Shown piece after piece: positions 24,940 to 34,836 of a stretch of 64,000 nt of DNA; the first letter of the stretch is position 1, and each line of letters opens with the position of its first letter. The notes beneath the pieces are model-generated. The model ran no database searches, was not told the DNA's origin, and saw nothing but the letters and a program-made list of their open reading frames with translations. Made by a program: the position numbers and the translations under genes. The DNA comes from Megamonas sp. UBA1796 (GTDB lineage: Bacteria; Bacillota; Negativicutes; Selenomonadales; Selenomonadaceae), in NCBI GenBank assembly GCA_002319795.1, contig DCFU01000043.1, positions 1 to 64,000 of the forward strand. Direction: 5' to 3'.

Positions 24940-27900
24940 ATGCTGGAGTTTATTGTGGGACGTGCGGGGACAGGAAAAACAGAAGCCTGTCTCACTGCTA
25001 TGCGTGAAAAAATGGAGCAGGAGCCGGCAGGTCCTGTACTTATTTTGTTGTTGCCTGAACACATGACCTACAAGGTTGAACGGCGTCTAGCTTCTTCTAT
25101 GCAAAAAAATGGTGCGGGATTCGTCCGCAGTCTTGTTTTCGGTTTTCGCCGGTTTGCACGGCAGGTACTTCTGGAGACTGGCGGTGCTGTTTATCCCCGC
25201 ATTACGGATATTGGCAAGCGACTGTTGTTAAAAAAAATACTCGACACGCGGCAGCCTGCGTTGTCGTTTTTTTCACGGGCCGCTCGTCAAAGAGGCTTTA
25301 CGGAGTCATTGGCAGCCTCTATTGAGGAATTTAAAAGCTATGGTGTGTGTGCATCCGTGTTGGGGAAAACAGCCGAAAAGCTCAGTGATATGCATTTGCG
25401 GAATAAGCTCAGTGAATTATCCTTGCTTTATGGGGACTTTGCTGCCTCCATGAAGGGACGTTACAATGATGCAGAAGACATGCTGGATACGCTGGCAGAG
25501 CGTTTGCCGGAGGCCGCCATGCTGGCCGGAGCAGAAATATGGATTGACGGATTTGTTTTTTTTAATCCACAGGAGAAAAAAATTCTGCGGGTATTGCTGA
25601 AACAGGCAGCGCAGGTGCACGTAACACTGTCACTGGACCTGAAGCATGCCAGGGAAAATGAGGCGGAAACAGGACTTTTTCGCCGCTCCTCCCTTACCCT
25701 GCATGAGCTTAAGGATATGGCGGACGAGCTGGGCGTAGACTGCCATGTACGCAGTTTGGATCGGAAATTTCGTTTTCGTGAGGCGGCACTTTCGACTGTT
25801 GAAACGGGGCTGTTTTGTTTTCCAGCGATGCCCGGTGCTGCAGGAGATGGTGTGCGCATCGTGGAGGCTGCTACGCGTCGTCTTGAGGTAGAGGCAGTGG
25901 CTGCCGATATGCTGCGGCTTTGCCGTGAGCAGGGATATCGCTGGCGTGATATTGGTGTGCTCGTACGTGAGCCGGAAGCTTATGGCAGCATTCTTGAGCT
26001 CATACTTCGGGATGATGGAATCCCTTTTTTTAGTGACAGTAAGCAAAGAAGTGTGCATCACCCGCTGGCAGAGCTTGTGCGTTCGGCATTTGAGGTGTTG
26101 CACGGCTGGCGCTATGAACCGGTATTTCGCTGCATCCGCACGGATTTTTTCCCGGTAACGCGTGGACAGGCAGATCGATTGGAGAACTATGTACTGCAGT
26201 TCGGTATCCGCGGCAAGCGCTGGACCATGGAAGAAGACTGGAACTATCAGCACCGAAAATCCCTGGATGATATGGCAGAGGAAGAAGATGAGAAGGAAAA
26301 ACTGTATCTGACAGAAATTAATCTCATACGCAGACAGGTGACGATACCATTGCAGCATTTTGCCGGGTCTGTGAAAGATGCCGCCAATGTGCGCGGGCTT
26401 ACGGAAGCACTTTATGGGCTGCTTGTTGAGCTTGAGGTGCCGGAAAAGCTCGAACGGCTGGCCACGGAGGCGGAGCGTGAGGGACGCCTTGTGGCGGCGA
26501 AGGAACATCGTCAGATATGGGATGACATTGTTGAGCTTATGGAGCAGCTCGTAGAGACAAGCGGAGACGATTCTATGGAGCTTGACGCGTATGAAGGGAT
26601 GCTGGGAGATGGTCTTGACGCTCTCCAGCTTTCGCTCATACCGCCGGGTCTTGACTATGTAACGATTGCTCCTTTTGACCAGAACAGTCTGGATAATGTG
26701 CGTGCTGTTTATGTGCTTGGTGCCAATGAAGGTATCATGCCGCGTCATGTCACGGAGCAGGGGCTCCTTTCTGATGCGGACCGCCTGCATTTGCAGGAGG
26801 CGGGACTTGAGCTGCCGCTGGGAACCGTAGACAACAGTTTTGCAGAAAAATATCTGCTTTACAAGGGTTTTACGCAGAGCCGGGAGTATCTCTGGGTGTC
26901 CTATGCGCTTGCAGATACCGAGGGAAAAGGATTGAATGCTTCTTCTATCGTGGGACGCCTGCGCAAACTTCTGCCGCAGGCGGAGTTCCTGTCTATACCG
27001 TTGGAGATACTTGAACGTCGGGATTCACTGCTGCTGGCTGCTCGCAGACAATCTGTCGCGGGTCTTGCCTCAGCGCTGCGAGGCTATCGTGAACAGGGAA
27101 AAATGGCACCGCTTTGGCGGGATGTTTATAACTGGGCTTTGGCAAATGAAGAAATGCAGCCGCTGCTGTCTGTCATCCTGCACGGTCTTTTTGTAACGAA
27201 GGGAGAAGAAGAACTGCCGGCGGAGCTTGCACGGCGGCTTTACACAAAAAAGCGTTGCCTGCGCGGCAGCGTCACACGTTTTGAAAGCTTCAACAGTTGT
27301 CCGTTCCGGTATTTTGCCCAATATGGCCTCAAGCTCAGGGAACGTAAAGAATATCGCTTTCAGGCACCGGATCTCGGTACGCTGCTGCATGCAGTGCTCT
27401 GTGCTTTTGGTGAGCGCCTGCGGCAGGAAAAGAGGCCATGGAGTACCGTTACACCGATGGAATGCCACAGGATGTGTGGCGAAATACTAAAGGAATTGGC
27501 ACCGCGGCTGCAAAATGAGATTCTATTGAGCACGGCGCAATATCAGAACTTTTTGCAGCGTATCCGCCTCGCGGCGGAAAAGACAATCGGGCGTCTTATA
27601 GAATTTGACGGTGTAAGCCGCTTTCATCCCCTTTTATTCGAACAATCCTTCGGTACGGGACCGGGAAGTCTGCCGCCGTTAGTGTATGAACTGCAGGAAG
27701 GCACGCGTCTGGAGATCATCGGGCAGATTGACCGTATAGATATTGCAGAGACGGAGGCAGGCAGCCTTTTCCTTATCATGGATTACAAGACGGGGAATGC
27801 ATATCTGAACCTTTGGGAGATCTATTACGGACTGAATTTGCAGCTGTTGACTTATTTGCTGGTAGCAGAAGCAGGCCTCCAGGGAATGCAGGGGCAGCCG

Positions 27901-28413
27901 GCCTCTTTTGCAGGCATGCTGTATTGTTTTTTGCGTAATAAGCTTGTGACGACAGAGCAGGGACTCAGTGAAGAGAAAGCAAAGGAACTCCTTCTAAGTG
28001 AACTGCGCATGCCGGGTTGGGTGGTAGCCGATGCCGGACTTATTGAGGCGATTGACACCACGCATAAATTCATCAAGGTCTCTCTGAACCGTGATGGCAG
28101 TATCCGGGCTGGAAACAGCAGTATAAGAAGTCGTGAGGAATTTGATATAGTCTTATCCTATATGGCTTCGCTGTTACAGAAAACCGGACAGGCAATCTTG
28201 TCGGGTACAGCATTGCCGCGGCCATATCGTCTGGGCAGCGATAATGCATGTACGTATTGCAAATATCATGCCGTCTGCGGTTTTGACCCGCAAATCCCAG
28301 GTTTTTTCTATGAAACTATGGTCAAGCAGGGAAAGGGCGACGCCGCTTTTGCGGCGATGCAGGAGGCAACTGGGAAGGAGGGAATGCCATGCCATGGTCA
28401 AAAGAACAATTAA
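24940..28413 (+). CDS. addB: ATP-dependent helicase/nuclease subunit B
   Basis: About 1,157 residues. The N-terminus carries a Walker A GRAGTGKTEA typical of AddB. The C-terminal RecB-family nuclease domain includes LIMDYKTG. An iron-sulfur staple is formed by four cysteines: one in FNSCPFRYF (about 786) and three in CTYCKYHAVC (about 1104-1113). AddAB resects double-strand breaks to Chi-type sites and loads RecA. ATG 24940 follows AAGGGGGAA; the earlier ATG lacks a site. It overlaps addA by 25 bases. Confidence 0.93.
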   Translation: MLEFIVGRAGTGKTEACLTAMREKMEQEPAGPVLILLLPEHMTYKVERRLASSMQKNGAGFVRSLVFGFRRFARQVLLETGGAVYPRITDIGKRLLLKKILDTRQPALSFFSRAARQRGFTESLAASIEEFKSYGVCASVLGKTAEKLSDMHLRNKLSELSLLYGDFAASMKGRYNDAEDMLDTLAERLPEAAMLAGAEIWIDGFVFFNPQEKKILRVLLKQAAQVHVTLSLDLKHARENEAETGLFRRSSLTLHELKDMADELGVDCHVRSLDRKFRFREAALSTVETGLFCFPAMPGAAGDGVRIVEAATRRLEVEAVAADMLRLCREQGYRWRDIGVLVREPEAYGSILELILRDDGIPFFSDSKQRSVHHPLAELVRSAFEVLHGWRYEPVFRCIRTDFFPVTRGQADRLENYVLQFGIRGKRWTMEEDWNYQHRKSLDDMAEEEDEKEKLYLTEINLIRRQVTIPLQHFAGSVKDAANVRGLTEALYGLLVELEVPEKLERLATEAEREGRLVAAKEHRQIWDDIVELMEQLVETSGDDSMELDAYEGMLGDGLDALQLSLIPPGLDYVTIAPFDQNSLDNVRAVYVLGANEGIMPRHVTEQGLLSDADRLHLQEAGLELPLGTVDNSFAEKYLLYKGFTQSREYLWVSYALADTEGKGLNASSIVGRLRKLLPQAEFLSIPLEILERRDSLLLAARRQSVAGLASALRGYREQGKMAPLWRDVYNWALANEEMQPLLSVILHGLFVTKGEEELPAELARRLYTKKRCLRGSVTRFESFNSCPFRYFAQYGLKLRERKEYRFQAPDLGTLLHAVLCAFGERLRQEKRPWSTVTPMECHRMCGEILKELAPRLQNEILLSTAQYQNFLQRIRLAAEKTIGRLIEFDGVSRFHPLLFEQSFGTGPGSLPPLVYELQEGTRLEIIGQIDRIDIAETEAGSLFLIMDYKTGNAYLNLWEIYYGLNLQLLTYLLVAEAGLQGMQGQPASFAGMLYCFLRNKLVTTEQGLSEEKAKELLLSELRMPGWVVADAGLIEAIDTTHKFIKVSLNRDGSIRAGNSSIRSREEFDIVLSYMASLLQKTGQAILSGTALPRPYRLGSDNACTYCKYHAVCGFDPQIPGFFYETMVKQGKGDAAFAAMQEATGKEGMPCHGQKNN

Positions 28414-31400
28414 GAGCGATTGAAACAACAGGAAAAAATCTGCTGGTATCAGCGGCGGCTGGTTCGGGGAAGACCTCTGTACTGGTGGCGCGCATTATTC
28501 GTCGCATACTGGCGGGAGAGTTCGATGTGGACCGGCTGCTCGTTGTGACCTTTACCAAGGCGGCGGCAGCGGAAATGCGTGAGCGTATTGAGGCAGCATT
28601 GCATGCGGAACTTGAGCATCGGTCAGCTTCGCCGCGACTGGAGCGGCAGCTGGTGTTGCTTTCAAATGCTTCAATATCAACGATACATTCCTTTTGCCAG
28701 TCGGTTATACGACAGAACTTTCATGTGATAGATCTGGACCCAAAATTCCGCCTGGCTAATGAACAGGAGCTTAGTATTATCCGGCAGGAGACCATGGAGG
28801 ACTTGTTTGAAAGAAAATACGAGGAGCAGGATGCCGCATTTTTGCATTTTGTGGAGGGATATGGTTCCGAAAAGGGGGATGCGGCTCTTTATGAAATCGT
28901 GCTGCGCCTGTTTGTCTATTCGCAGAGCCAGGCATTTCCGGAACTTTGGCTGGATTCTCTGACAGAACCTTTTGCTTTGCCGGAAGGGAAAGCCCTCAGA
29001 GATACAAAATGGTATCCGGCAGCCGTTGCTGAAATCCGGTGTATACTGGAATTTTGCAGTGCGGAATGTACGCGTGCTATAAAACTCACCGATTTGCTGG
29101 ATTTTGATATATATTTGCCGACACTTCAGGAAGATAAGGAAATCGTCGAGCATCTTCGGGATCTTTCACTCAGAGGGTCATGGCAGGAGCTGCAGACGGC
29201 GTTTGATGGCATCGTATTTCCTAAGTTGAAAAGTGCGCCCAAGGGTACAGATGCGGGATTGAAACAAAAATTTACCGGGCCAAGGGATACGGTAAAGAAA
29301 GCAATTAAGGAGCTAAAAGAAAAATATTTTCTTGTCACTGAAGAGGAGCTTATCGGCGATTTGCGTGCTGTACAGCCCGAGATAGTGGAGATTTGCAGAC
29401 TGGCCCGGGAGTTTGCTTCGGACTTTGCTGCGGCCAAGAGGAAAAAAACACTGGTGGACTTTAATGATCTTGAGCATTTTACGCTGGATATTCTGTGCGA
29501 TGAGGATGCAGCCGCAGGCGAACTGAAGCCGGGCGCTGCGGCGCTTGCACTGCAGCAGCGGTATCAGGAGGTCATGGTGGATGAATATCAGGATATCAAT
29601 GGCGTGCAGGAAGCAATTCTTTCTTTGCTTGTAAGAGAGAAGAAAAAAAATCTTTTTGCTGTAGGAGATGTCAAGCAGAGCGTATATCGTTTTCGGCTGG
29701 CCGACCCGACACTGTTTCTTCGTAAATATGCGGATTACCGGCAGCGCAGTCTGCGGGGCGAATCCTATGAACGCATAGATCTCACCAGGAATTTTCGCAG
29801 TCGGCCGGAAATATTGTCAGCCATTAACTTTATTTTTGCCCAGGTAATGACACCGGATACAATGGAGCTTTTGTATGATGATGTGGCAGCATTGCATGCA
29901 GGACCGGACTACATGCAGTCGGACAGAGAAACACTTGCGGGCCCGGTAGAGCTTACTATTATTGACAAAAAGGCGGCAGAAACTCCCGGAAACTACGATG
30001 TGGACGAAAGCTCTGGACAGGCTGCTGCGGCAGATGTGCAGGAACTTAAGAATTTTGAACTGGAAGCGCAGCATATCGCCTTGCGCCTGCAAGGGCTGAT
30101 GCAGTCCCAGGTGCAGGTATTTGACAAGGCGGAAGGCGGCTATCGCCCGATTCGTTGGCGGGATATGGTCATTTTGCTGCGTGCTGCCGCCGGCAAGGCA
30201 AACATCCTGCTCGATATCCTGCGGAATCATAATATACCGGTCTATGCAGAAGTTGATGCAGGCTATTTCGAGGAAACGGAAATCCGTGTAATACTCGCGT
30301 TATTATCTATACTTGATAACGCTAGGCAGGATATCCCGCTTGCGGCAGTGCTGTATTCACCTGTCGTAGGCCTTTCTATGTGCGAGCTGGCAGAGCTTCG
30401 TATAGCATTTCCTGAGGAGGATTTGTTCGGAGCTCTTATGCGGGCCAATGATCCGGAGACATTACTCCCGGAGGAACTGCGCGTGAAGACGGCGGATTTT
30501 CTACGGCAGCTTGCATCCTGGCGAAGCTTGGCACAGCAGGTGTCAGTGCCGGAACTTCTTTGGCAGCTCTATCGGGATACAGGGTATTATGATTATGTCG
30601 GAGGCATGCCGGGAGGTCTGTTGCGTCAGGCGAATCTACGTATGCTCTGCGACCGTGCGGAGGCTTATGAGCAGACGAACTTCCGCGGACTTTTCCGTTT
30701 TTTGCGTTTTGTTGAAAAAATGCAGGGTATGGAAAATGACCTTTCGGTAGCCCGTGTACTGGGTGAAAGTGAAGATGTTGTACGTATTATGAGCATCCAT
30801 AAGAGCAAGGGATTGGAATTCCCGGTTGTTGTGCTGGCGGACTGCGGCAAAGCCTTCAATCTTCAAGATGCACGCGGCGGGTTCCTGGTGCACAGCAGGT
30901 TGGGCCTTGGCCCACGGCGTGTGGAAATCGATAAATCCATTGTTTATCCAACCTTTGCGCACAAAGCAATCGCCGCTCGAATCGTACAGGAAACGAAGGC
31001 AGAGGAGATGCGTCTTCTTTATGTTGCGCTTACGCGGGCACGTGAAAAACTCATAATTGTCGGTTCTGTGGCAAATGTGGCATCGGCAGCGGAGAAATGG
31101 TGCCGCTATATATCCTTGCCAAGTCTGCAGGTTCCGGAATATGCATCGTTAGCGGCTTCCTCCTATCTGGACTGGATCTGTATGGCTGTATCCCGCCATG
31201 CAGACGGAGAACCTCTGCGGGAAGCAGCGGAGACAACCGGCGGCCTGTGTGTGGAGCGGGATTATGCAGCGTCTTCACACTGGCAGGTGGACATTTTGAC
31301 TGCCGATGATATAAGTAGTGTAGCAGGGGAAACAAAAGAAACAGATGCATTACTGGAAAAAGTGAAGAAACATGAAAAATTGGAGTCAGGCGGCAGCAAA

Positions 31401-32093
31401 GAGCAGGTAGAAGCAGTTCTTAATTGGCAGTATGATAAGCGCGGTCTGGAGGACGTCCCGGCTAAGCTTTCCGTTACAGAGATAAAACGCCGCTTTTTAT
31501 TGGAGGATGAAATAGATACCCGGCCGCTTATTCCAACATCGCAGGCTTTTCGTCGGCCGGATTTCATTCGTGGGGAAAAAGGACTCACTGGTACGGAATA
31601 CGGCACGATCCTTCATAGTGTCATGCAGCATATAGACCTTGCAGGGGATTTATCCTATAATGGAATCAAGGCACAGGTTGACGGATTTGTCGCGAAGGAA
31701 ATATTGCTGCCAGAGCAGCGTGATGCTGTTTATGTAAAGAGCATACAACAATTTTTTGTTTCGGAGCTGGGTCTGAGAATGCAACGAGCACTTCATATTT
31801 GGCGGGAACTATCTTTTAGCCGTATGTTGCCGGCCAGACGCTTTTACCAGCAGGAGGAAGATGAGAACGAACAAATATTCAGCCAGGGTATTATCGACGT
31901 GCTGTTTGAGGAAGAGGATGGTATGGTACTGCTCGACTATAAAACTGACAGGGATACGACGCCGGAGAAAATCACGGCACGCTACCATTTGCAGATTGAA
32001 CTTTATCGCGAGGCCGTAGAGCAGCTTCTGCACCAGCGCATCAAGGAATGCTATCTCTATATGATGCATGACGGTTCCCTGATAAAGCTTTAG
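28389..32093 (+). CDS. addA: ATP-dependent helicase/nuclease subunit A
   Basis: A 1,234-residue UvrD/Rep-type SF1 helicase fused to a C-terminal nuclease. It begins PWSKEQLRAIETTG with Walker A AAAGSGKTSVL, followed by VVTFTKAAAAEMRER, the Walker B-like VMVDEYQDIN, TRNFRSRPEIL and VRIMSIHKSKGLEFPVV. The nuclease motif VLLDYKTDRD lies near residue 1180. It partners AddB in recombinational repair. This is the last gene of the sbcD-sbcC-addB-addA operon, which gathers both end-processing machines. Confidence 0.95.
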   Translation: MPWSKEQLRAIETTGKNLLVSAAAGSGKTSVLVARIIRRILAGEFDVDRLLVVTFTKAAAAEMRERIEAALHAELEHRSASPRLERQLVLLSNASISTIHSFCQSVIRQNFHVIDLDPKFRLANEQELSIIRQETMEDLFERKYEEQDAAFLHFVEGYGSEKGDAALYEIVLRLFVYSQSQAFPELWLDSLTEPFALPEGKALRDTKWYPAAVAEIRCILEFCSAECTRAIKLTDLLDFDIYLPTLQEDKEIVEHLRDLSLRGSWQELQTAFDGIVFPKLKSAPKGTDAGLKQKFTGPRDTVKKAIKELKEKYFLVTEEELIGDLRAVQPEIVEICRLAREFASDFAAAKRKKTLVDFNDLEHFTLDILCDEDAAAGELKPGAAALALQQRYQEVMVDEYQDINGVQEAILSLLVREKKKNLFAVGDVKQSVYRFRLADPTLFLRKYADYRQRSLRGESYERIDLTRNFRSRPEILSAINFIFAQVMTPDTMELLYDDVAALHAGPDYMQSDRETLAGPVELTIIDKKAAETPGNYDVDESSGQAAAADVQELKNFELEAQHIALRLQGLMQSQVQVFDKAEGGYRPIRWRDMVILLRAAAGKANILLDILRNHNIPVYAEVDAGYFEETEIRVILALLSILDNARQDIPLAAVLYSPVVGLSMCELAELRIAFPEEDLFGALMRANDPETLLPEELRVKTADFLRQLASWRSLAQQVSVPELLWQLYRDTGYYDYVGGMPGGLLRQANLRMLCDRAEAYEQTNFRGLFRFLRFVEKMQGMENDLSVARVLGESEDVVRIMSIHKSKGLEFPVVVLADCGKAFNLQDARGGFLVHSRLGLGPRRVEIDKSIVYPTFAHKAIAARIVQETKAEEMRLLYVALTRAREKLIIVGSVANVASAAEKWCRYISLPSLQVPEYASLAASSYLDWICMAVSRHADGEPLREAAETTGGLCVERDYAASSHWQVDILTADDISSVAGETKETDALLEKVKKHEKLESGGSKEQVEAVLNWQYDKRGLEDVPAKLSVTEIKRRFLLEDEIDTRPLIPTSQAFRRPDFIRGEKGLTGTEYGTILHSVMQHIDLAGDLSYNGIKAQVDGFVAKEILLPEQRDAVYVKSIQQFFVSELGLRMQRALHIWRELSFSRMLPARRFYQQEEDENEQIFSQGIIDVLFEEEDGMVLLDYKTDRDTTPEKITARYHLQIELYREAVEQLLHQRIKECYLYMMHDGSLIKL

Positions 32094-32150
32094 GGAACTA
32101 CGGATCGTTTGTTCGGCATATCGGCCTTTATTGTGCGTAAGGAGGTAAAA

Positions 32151-33047
32151 ATGGATACTTTGGAGATTGAGGCCTTTTTATCGGTTGTCCGTTATGGCAG
32201 CTTTACTGAAGCAGCAAAAGCACTTTTTTTGTCGCAATCGACATTAAGCCACCGGATTTTTGAACTTGAACATAAAATCGGGATGAATCTGATCGACAGG
32301 GGAAGAGGCTTGAAATCACTGGTTTTAACTGAGGATGGTAAAGAATTCCTAGTGATAGCGAGAAGATGGGAGAATCTGATTCAGGATACGAACCGGCTTC
32401 GGTCCAGAACGAAGAAGTTATCTTTGTCCATTGGTGCAACGGATACAATACATAATTTTATCTTACCCCCGTTGTACCAGGTTTTGCGTGATACTGTGCA
32501 AAACATGAGTATTCGTATGAAAACCCATAATTCCACAGAGCTTTATTTTCAGGTTGATCGGGGAGAATTGGACGTGGCATTTGCTTTTTTGGATATGCCA
32601 ATGAAAAATATATTGATAGAACGTTTCTATAAGGAGCCCAGAGTCATTATACGCCGTGAGCCATATCAGAAAACGCTGTGTAACGAAATCATTGATAAGG
32701 CAACACTGGATCCGGAGATGGAAGTCTTTTTTGAGGGAGAGACCGCTTTCCAGACGTGGTATGATTTTTGGAAGGGGGATCGAGGCTATCCCGATATATG
32801 CGTAGATACAGTACAACTGCTTTTGCAACTGTTGAATCGAGATGGGGCGTGGTCTATTGTTCCCCTGAGCATGGCTCGGAAGCTGACTTTGCAAAAATGC
32901 TTTTGTTATTATCGTTTGGATGACCCGCCTCCCGAAAGAATATGTTATAAGATTCGTTCAAAATACCCGAAAAATAGTGTTGTGGAGAGTCTGGCGATAC
33001 TTGATGCCTGCCTTAGTAACTTTTATATCGAATCTATTCTTTCTTAG
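32151..33047 (+). CDS. LysR-family transcriptional regulator
   Basis: A 298-residue regulator. The N-terminal winged helix reads FLSVVRYGSFTEAAKALFLSQSTLSHRI, the classical LysR HTH. The remainder is a periplasmic-binding-protein-like effector domain. ATG 32151 follows GGAGGTAAAA. It is encoded just upstream of and in the same direction as the pxp operon, with a terminator between. The 14-bp inverted repeat over the pxpA promoter is its probable target. The inducer is likely the operon's substrate or an intermediate. Confidence 0.9.
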   Translation: MDTLEIEAFLSVVRYGSFTEAAKALFLSQSTLSHRIFELEHKIGMNLIDRGRGLKSLVLTEDGKEFLVIARRWENLIQDTNRLRSRTKKLSLSIGATDTIHNFILPPLYQVLRDTVQNMSIRMKTHNSTELYFQVDRGELDVAFAFLDMPMKNILIERFYKEPRVIIRREPYQKTLCNEIIDKATLDPEMEVFFEGETAFQTWYDFWKGDRGYPDICVDTVQLLLQLLNRDGAWSIVPLSMARKLTLQKCFCYYRLDDPPPERICYKIRSKYPKNSVVESLAILDACLSNFYIESILS

Positions 33048-33060
33048 AAAAGTATAGTGA

Positions 33061-33095
33061 AATAAGCTGTGGAGAAATCCGCAGCTTATTTCGTT
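33061..33095 (+). terminator. Terminator after the lysR gene
   Basis: AATAAGCTG pairs with CAGCTTATT around a 12-base loop, followed by TCGTTTT. Confidence 0.7.
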
Positions 33096-33182
33096 TTCAT
33101 AACGGAAAGCAGGACCGGCTGGTGAAAGACACAGATAAACTTTGGGATATTTTTCAAAGAAAAAATGTTGTTAAATATCTAA

Positions 33183-33216
33183 AAAATAGATTTTATAACG
33201 TAATAAAATCTATTTT
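33183..33216. promoter_or_regulatory. Probable LysR operator (14-bp perfect inverted repeat)
   Basis: AAAATAGATTTTAT and ATAAAATCTATTTT flank AACGTA. The right arm runs into the -35 box of the pxpA promoter. This placement suits a LysR-type activator/repressor site. Confidence 0.65.
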
Positions 33217-33242
33217 ACAAATTTATGCGAGTTGGATATAAT
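33214..33242 (+). promoter_or_regulatory. Promoter of the pxpABC operon
   Basis: TTTACA, a 17-base spacer and consensus TATAAT lie 51 bases before the pxpA ATG. Confidence 0.75.
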
Positions 33243-33292
33243 ACAAATAACAAAGATTTAGAATGAAATGAAAATTTAGAGGAGACGATATT

Positions 33293-34063
33293 ATGAAGCC
33301 TGCTGTTGATTTAGTTGCGGATCTGGGCGAAGGATTTGGCTGCTATACAATTACCGATGATAGCAAAATATTAGATATTGTCAGCTCAGCAAATATTGCC
33401 TGTGGATTTCATGCCGGAGATCCCCGCACAATGGCAAAAGCCGTGGAACTGGCGGTAACAAATGGGGTAGGTATAGGGGCACATCCCGGATTCCCTGATT
33501 TAGTAGGATTTGGCAGAAGAGACATGAATCTTACATCCTGGGAGATTACGACCGATGTGATGTATCAGCTCGGTGCATTGGAGGCTTTTGTAAAAGCTTA
33601 TGGCGGTCATTTGCAGCATATTACACCGCATGGCAGATTGGGTAACCTCGCTGACAGTGACCGCAGGTATGCCGAAGCTGTTTTGGACGCAGTGGTACGT
33701 GTAGATGAATCTATTATTATTGCTGTATCGGAAGGTGAGCTTTGGCACTTAGCAAAACAAAAAGGACTGAGGGTGGCTACACTTATGTTAGGAGACCGGG
33801 CTTATAATGATGATGGCTCTTTGGTAAACCGCTGTTTACCGGGTGCTGTAATCCATGATTCTGAAACTGTTATGAAACGATGCGTCCGGATGGTTGTCGA
33901 AGGGAAGGTGCAATCGATAACAGGGCATGATATTGTTAAAACAGGGAATACATTGCTTTTGCATGGAGATACGGAAGGTTCTTTGGAAATTGCCCGTAAA
34001 ATCCGTGGTGCACTGCTTCAGGCAGGCGTGGAAATACGTATGATGGGACAGCAGCTTTCATGA
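33293..34063 (+). CDS. pxpA: 5-oxoprolinase subunit A (LamB/YcsF family)
   Basis: A 256-residue cytosolic protein. The N-terminal DLVADLGEGFG and the SSANIACGFHAGDP motif are diagnostic of the family. PxpA with PxpB and PxpC hydrolyses 5-oxoproline (pyroglutamate) to glutamate at the cost of ATP. First gene of an apparent seven-gene operon. AGGAGACG precedes the ATG. Because the downstream genes are not needed for simple pyroglutamate use, the true substrate could be a ring-substituted analogue (inference). Confidence 0.93.
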   Translation: MKPAVDLVADLGEGFGCYTITDDSKILDIVSSANIACGFHAGDPRTMAKAVELAVTNGVGIGAHPGFPDLVGFGRRDMNLTSWEITTDVMYQLGALEAFVKAYGGHLQHITPHGRLGNLADSDRRYAEAVLDAVVRVDESIIIAVSEGELWHLAKQKGLRVATLMLGDRAYNDDGSLVNRCLPGAVIHDSETVMKRCVRMVVEGKVQSITGHDIVKTGNTLLLHGDTEGSLEIARKIRGALLQAGVEIRMMGQQLS

Positions 34064-34113
34064 TGCGGATTTTTGGGGACTTATGATAGTCAATTCATAA
34101 GAGGTGTTGATTT

Positions 34114-34836
34114 TTGGAAATGGAAACGTTTGAAATAATTGATTGTGGCGATTCGGCGGTTTTAGTAGAAGTATCTAAGGTGGTTACAGAGGATGCCTGG
34201 AGTAAAATACACGGGTTGGCCAAAGCACTTGCCCGGGAGAAAATTGCCGGTATTACGACAATCTATCCTACATATACTACTATTTTGATTGTGTTTAATT
34301 GCCTGGTTACCGACCGTGCTATATTAAAAAAGCATATCCGCAAATTCATAGAAAATACTTCCTGTATAACGAATACAGATGCAAAAACAGGAGAACGATA
34401 CAGGCTGCCAGTTGTTTTTGGCGGCGAATGGGGTCCTGATTTGCCATTTGTAGTGGAACACCTCGGCATTTCTGAAGAAGAAGTCATTCGTCGATTTTGT
34501 GCAGGATATCGTAAAATTTTGACGTTTGCTACCTTTTGTGGTTTTTTGATGCAGGGGGCGTCTTTCGAAAAAAGAATTCCCCGCTGTAAGATTCCACATA
34601 CCAAAGTTCTGGGGGGATGTGTAGAAGTAGCAGGAAATAAGACCGCTTTTATTCCGGTGACGACTTCAAGCGGTTGGCGGGTTATAGGACATTGTCCGGT
34701 CAAGGTCATTGATTTGGACAGCATGCCTCCGGTTCCCTATAATCCGGGAGATTATATTGAGTTTTTCCCAATTCGTGAAGAAGAGCAAAGCCAGTATGAG
34801 GGAAAGACTATATATGAAATGAAGGTGACATCCTGA
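34114..34836 (+). CDS. pxpB: 5-oxoprolinase subunit B (KipI family)
   Basis: A 240-residue protein of the allophanate hydrolase subunit 1 type. Motifs include CGDSAVLVEV near the N-terminus, YPTYTTILI, and FCGFLMQGASFEKRIPR where the family normally has F-x-P-G-F-x-Y. The TTG at 34114 fits GAGGTG seven bases upstream; ATG 34120 is an alternative. It shares one base with pxpC (ATGA-type junction). It acts with PxpA and PxpC in ATP-driven ring opening. Confidence 0.9.
   Translation: MEMETFEIIDCGDSAVLVEVSKVVTEDAWSKIHGLAKALAREKIAGITTIYPTYTTILIVFNCLVTDRAILKKHIRKFIENTSCITNTDAKTGERYRLPVVFGGEWGPDLPFVVEHLGISEEEVIRRFCAGYRKILTFATFCGFLMQGASFEKRIPRCKIPHTKVLGGCVEVAGNKTAFIPVTTSSGWRVIGHCPVKVIDLDSMPPVPYNPGDYIEFFPIREEEQSQYEGKTIYEMKVTS

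Noticed and set aside
25630..26790. 386-codon frame antisense to addB
   Set aside because: It is fully opposite a well-supported nuclease gene and shows no known domain.
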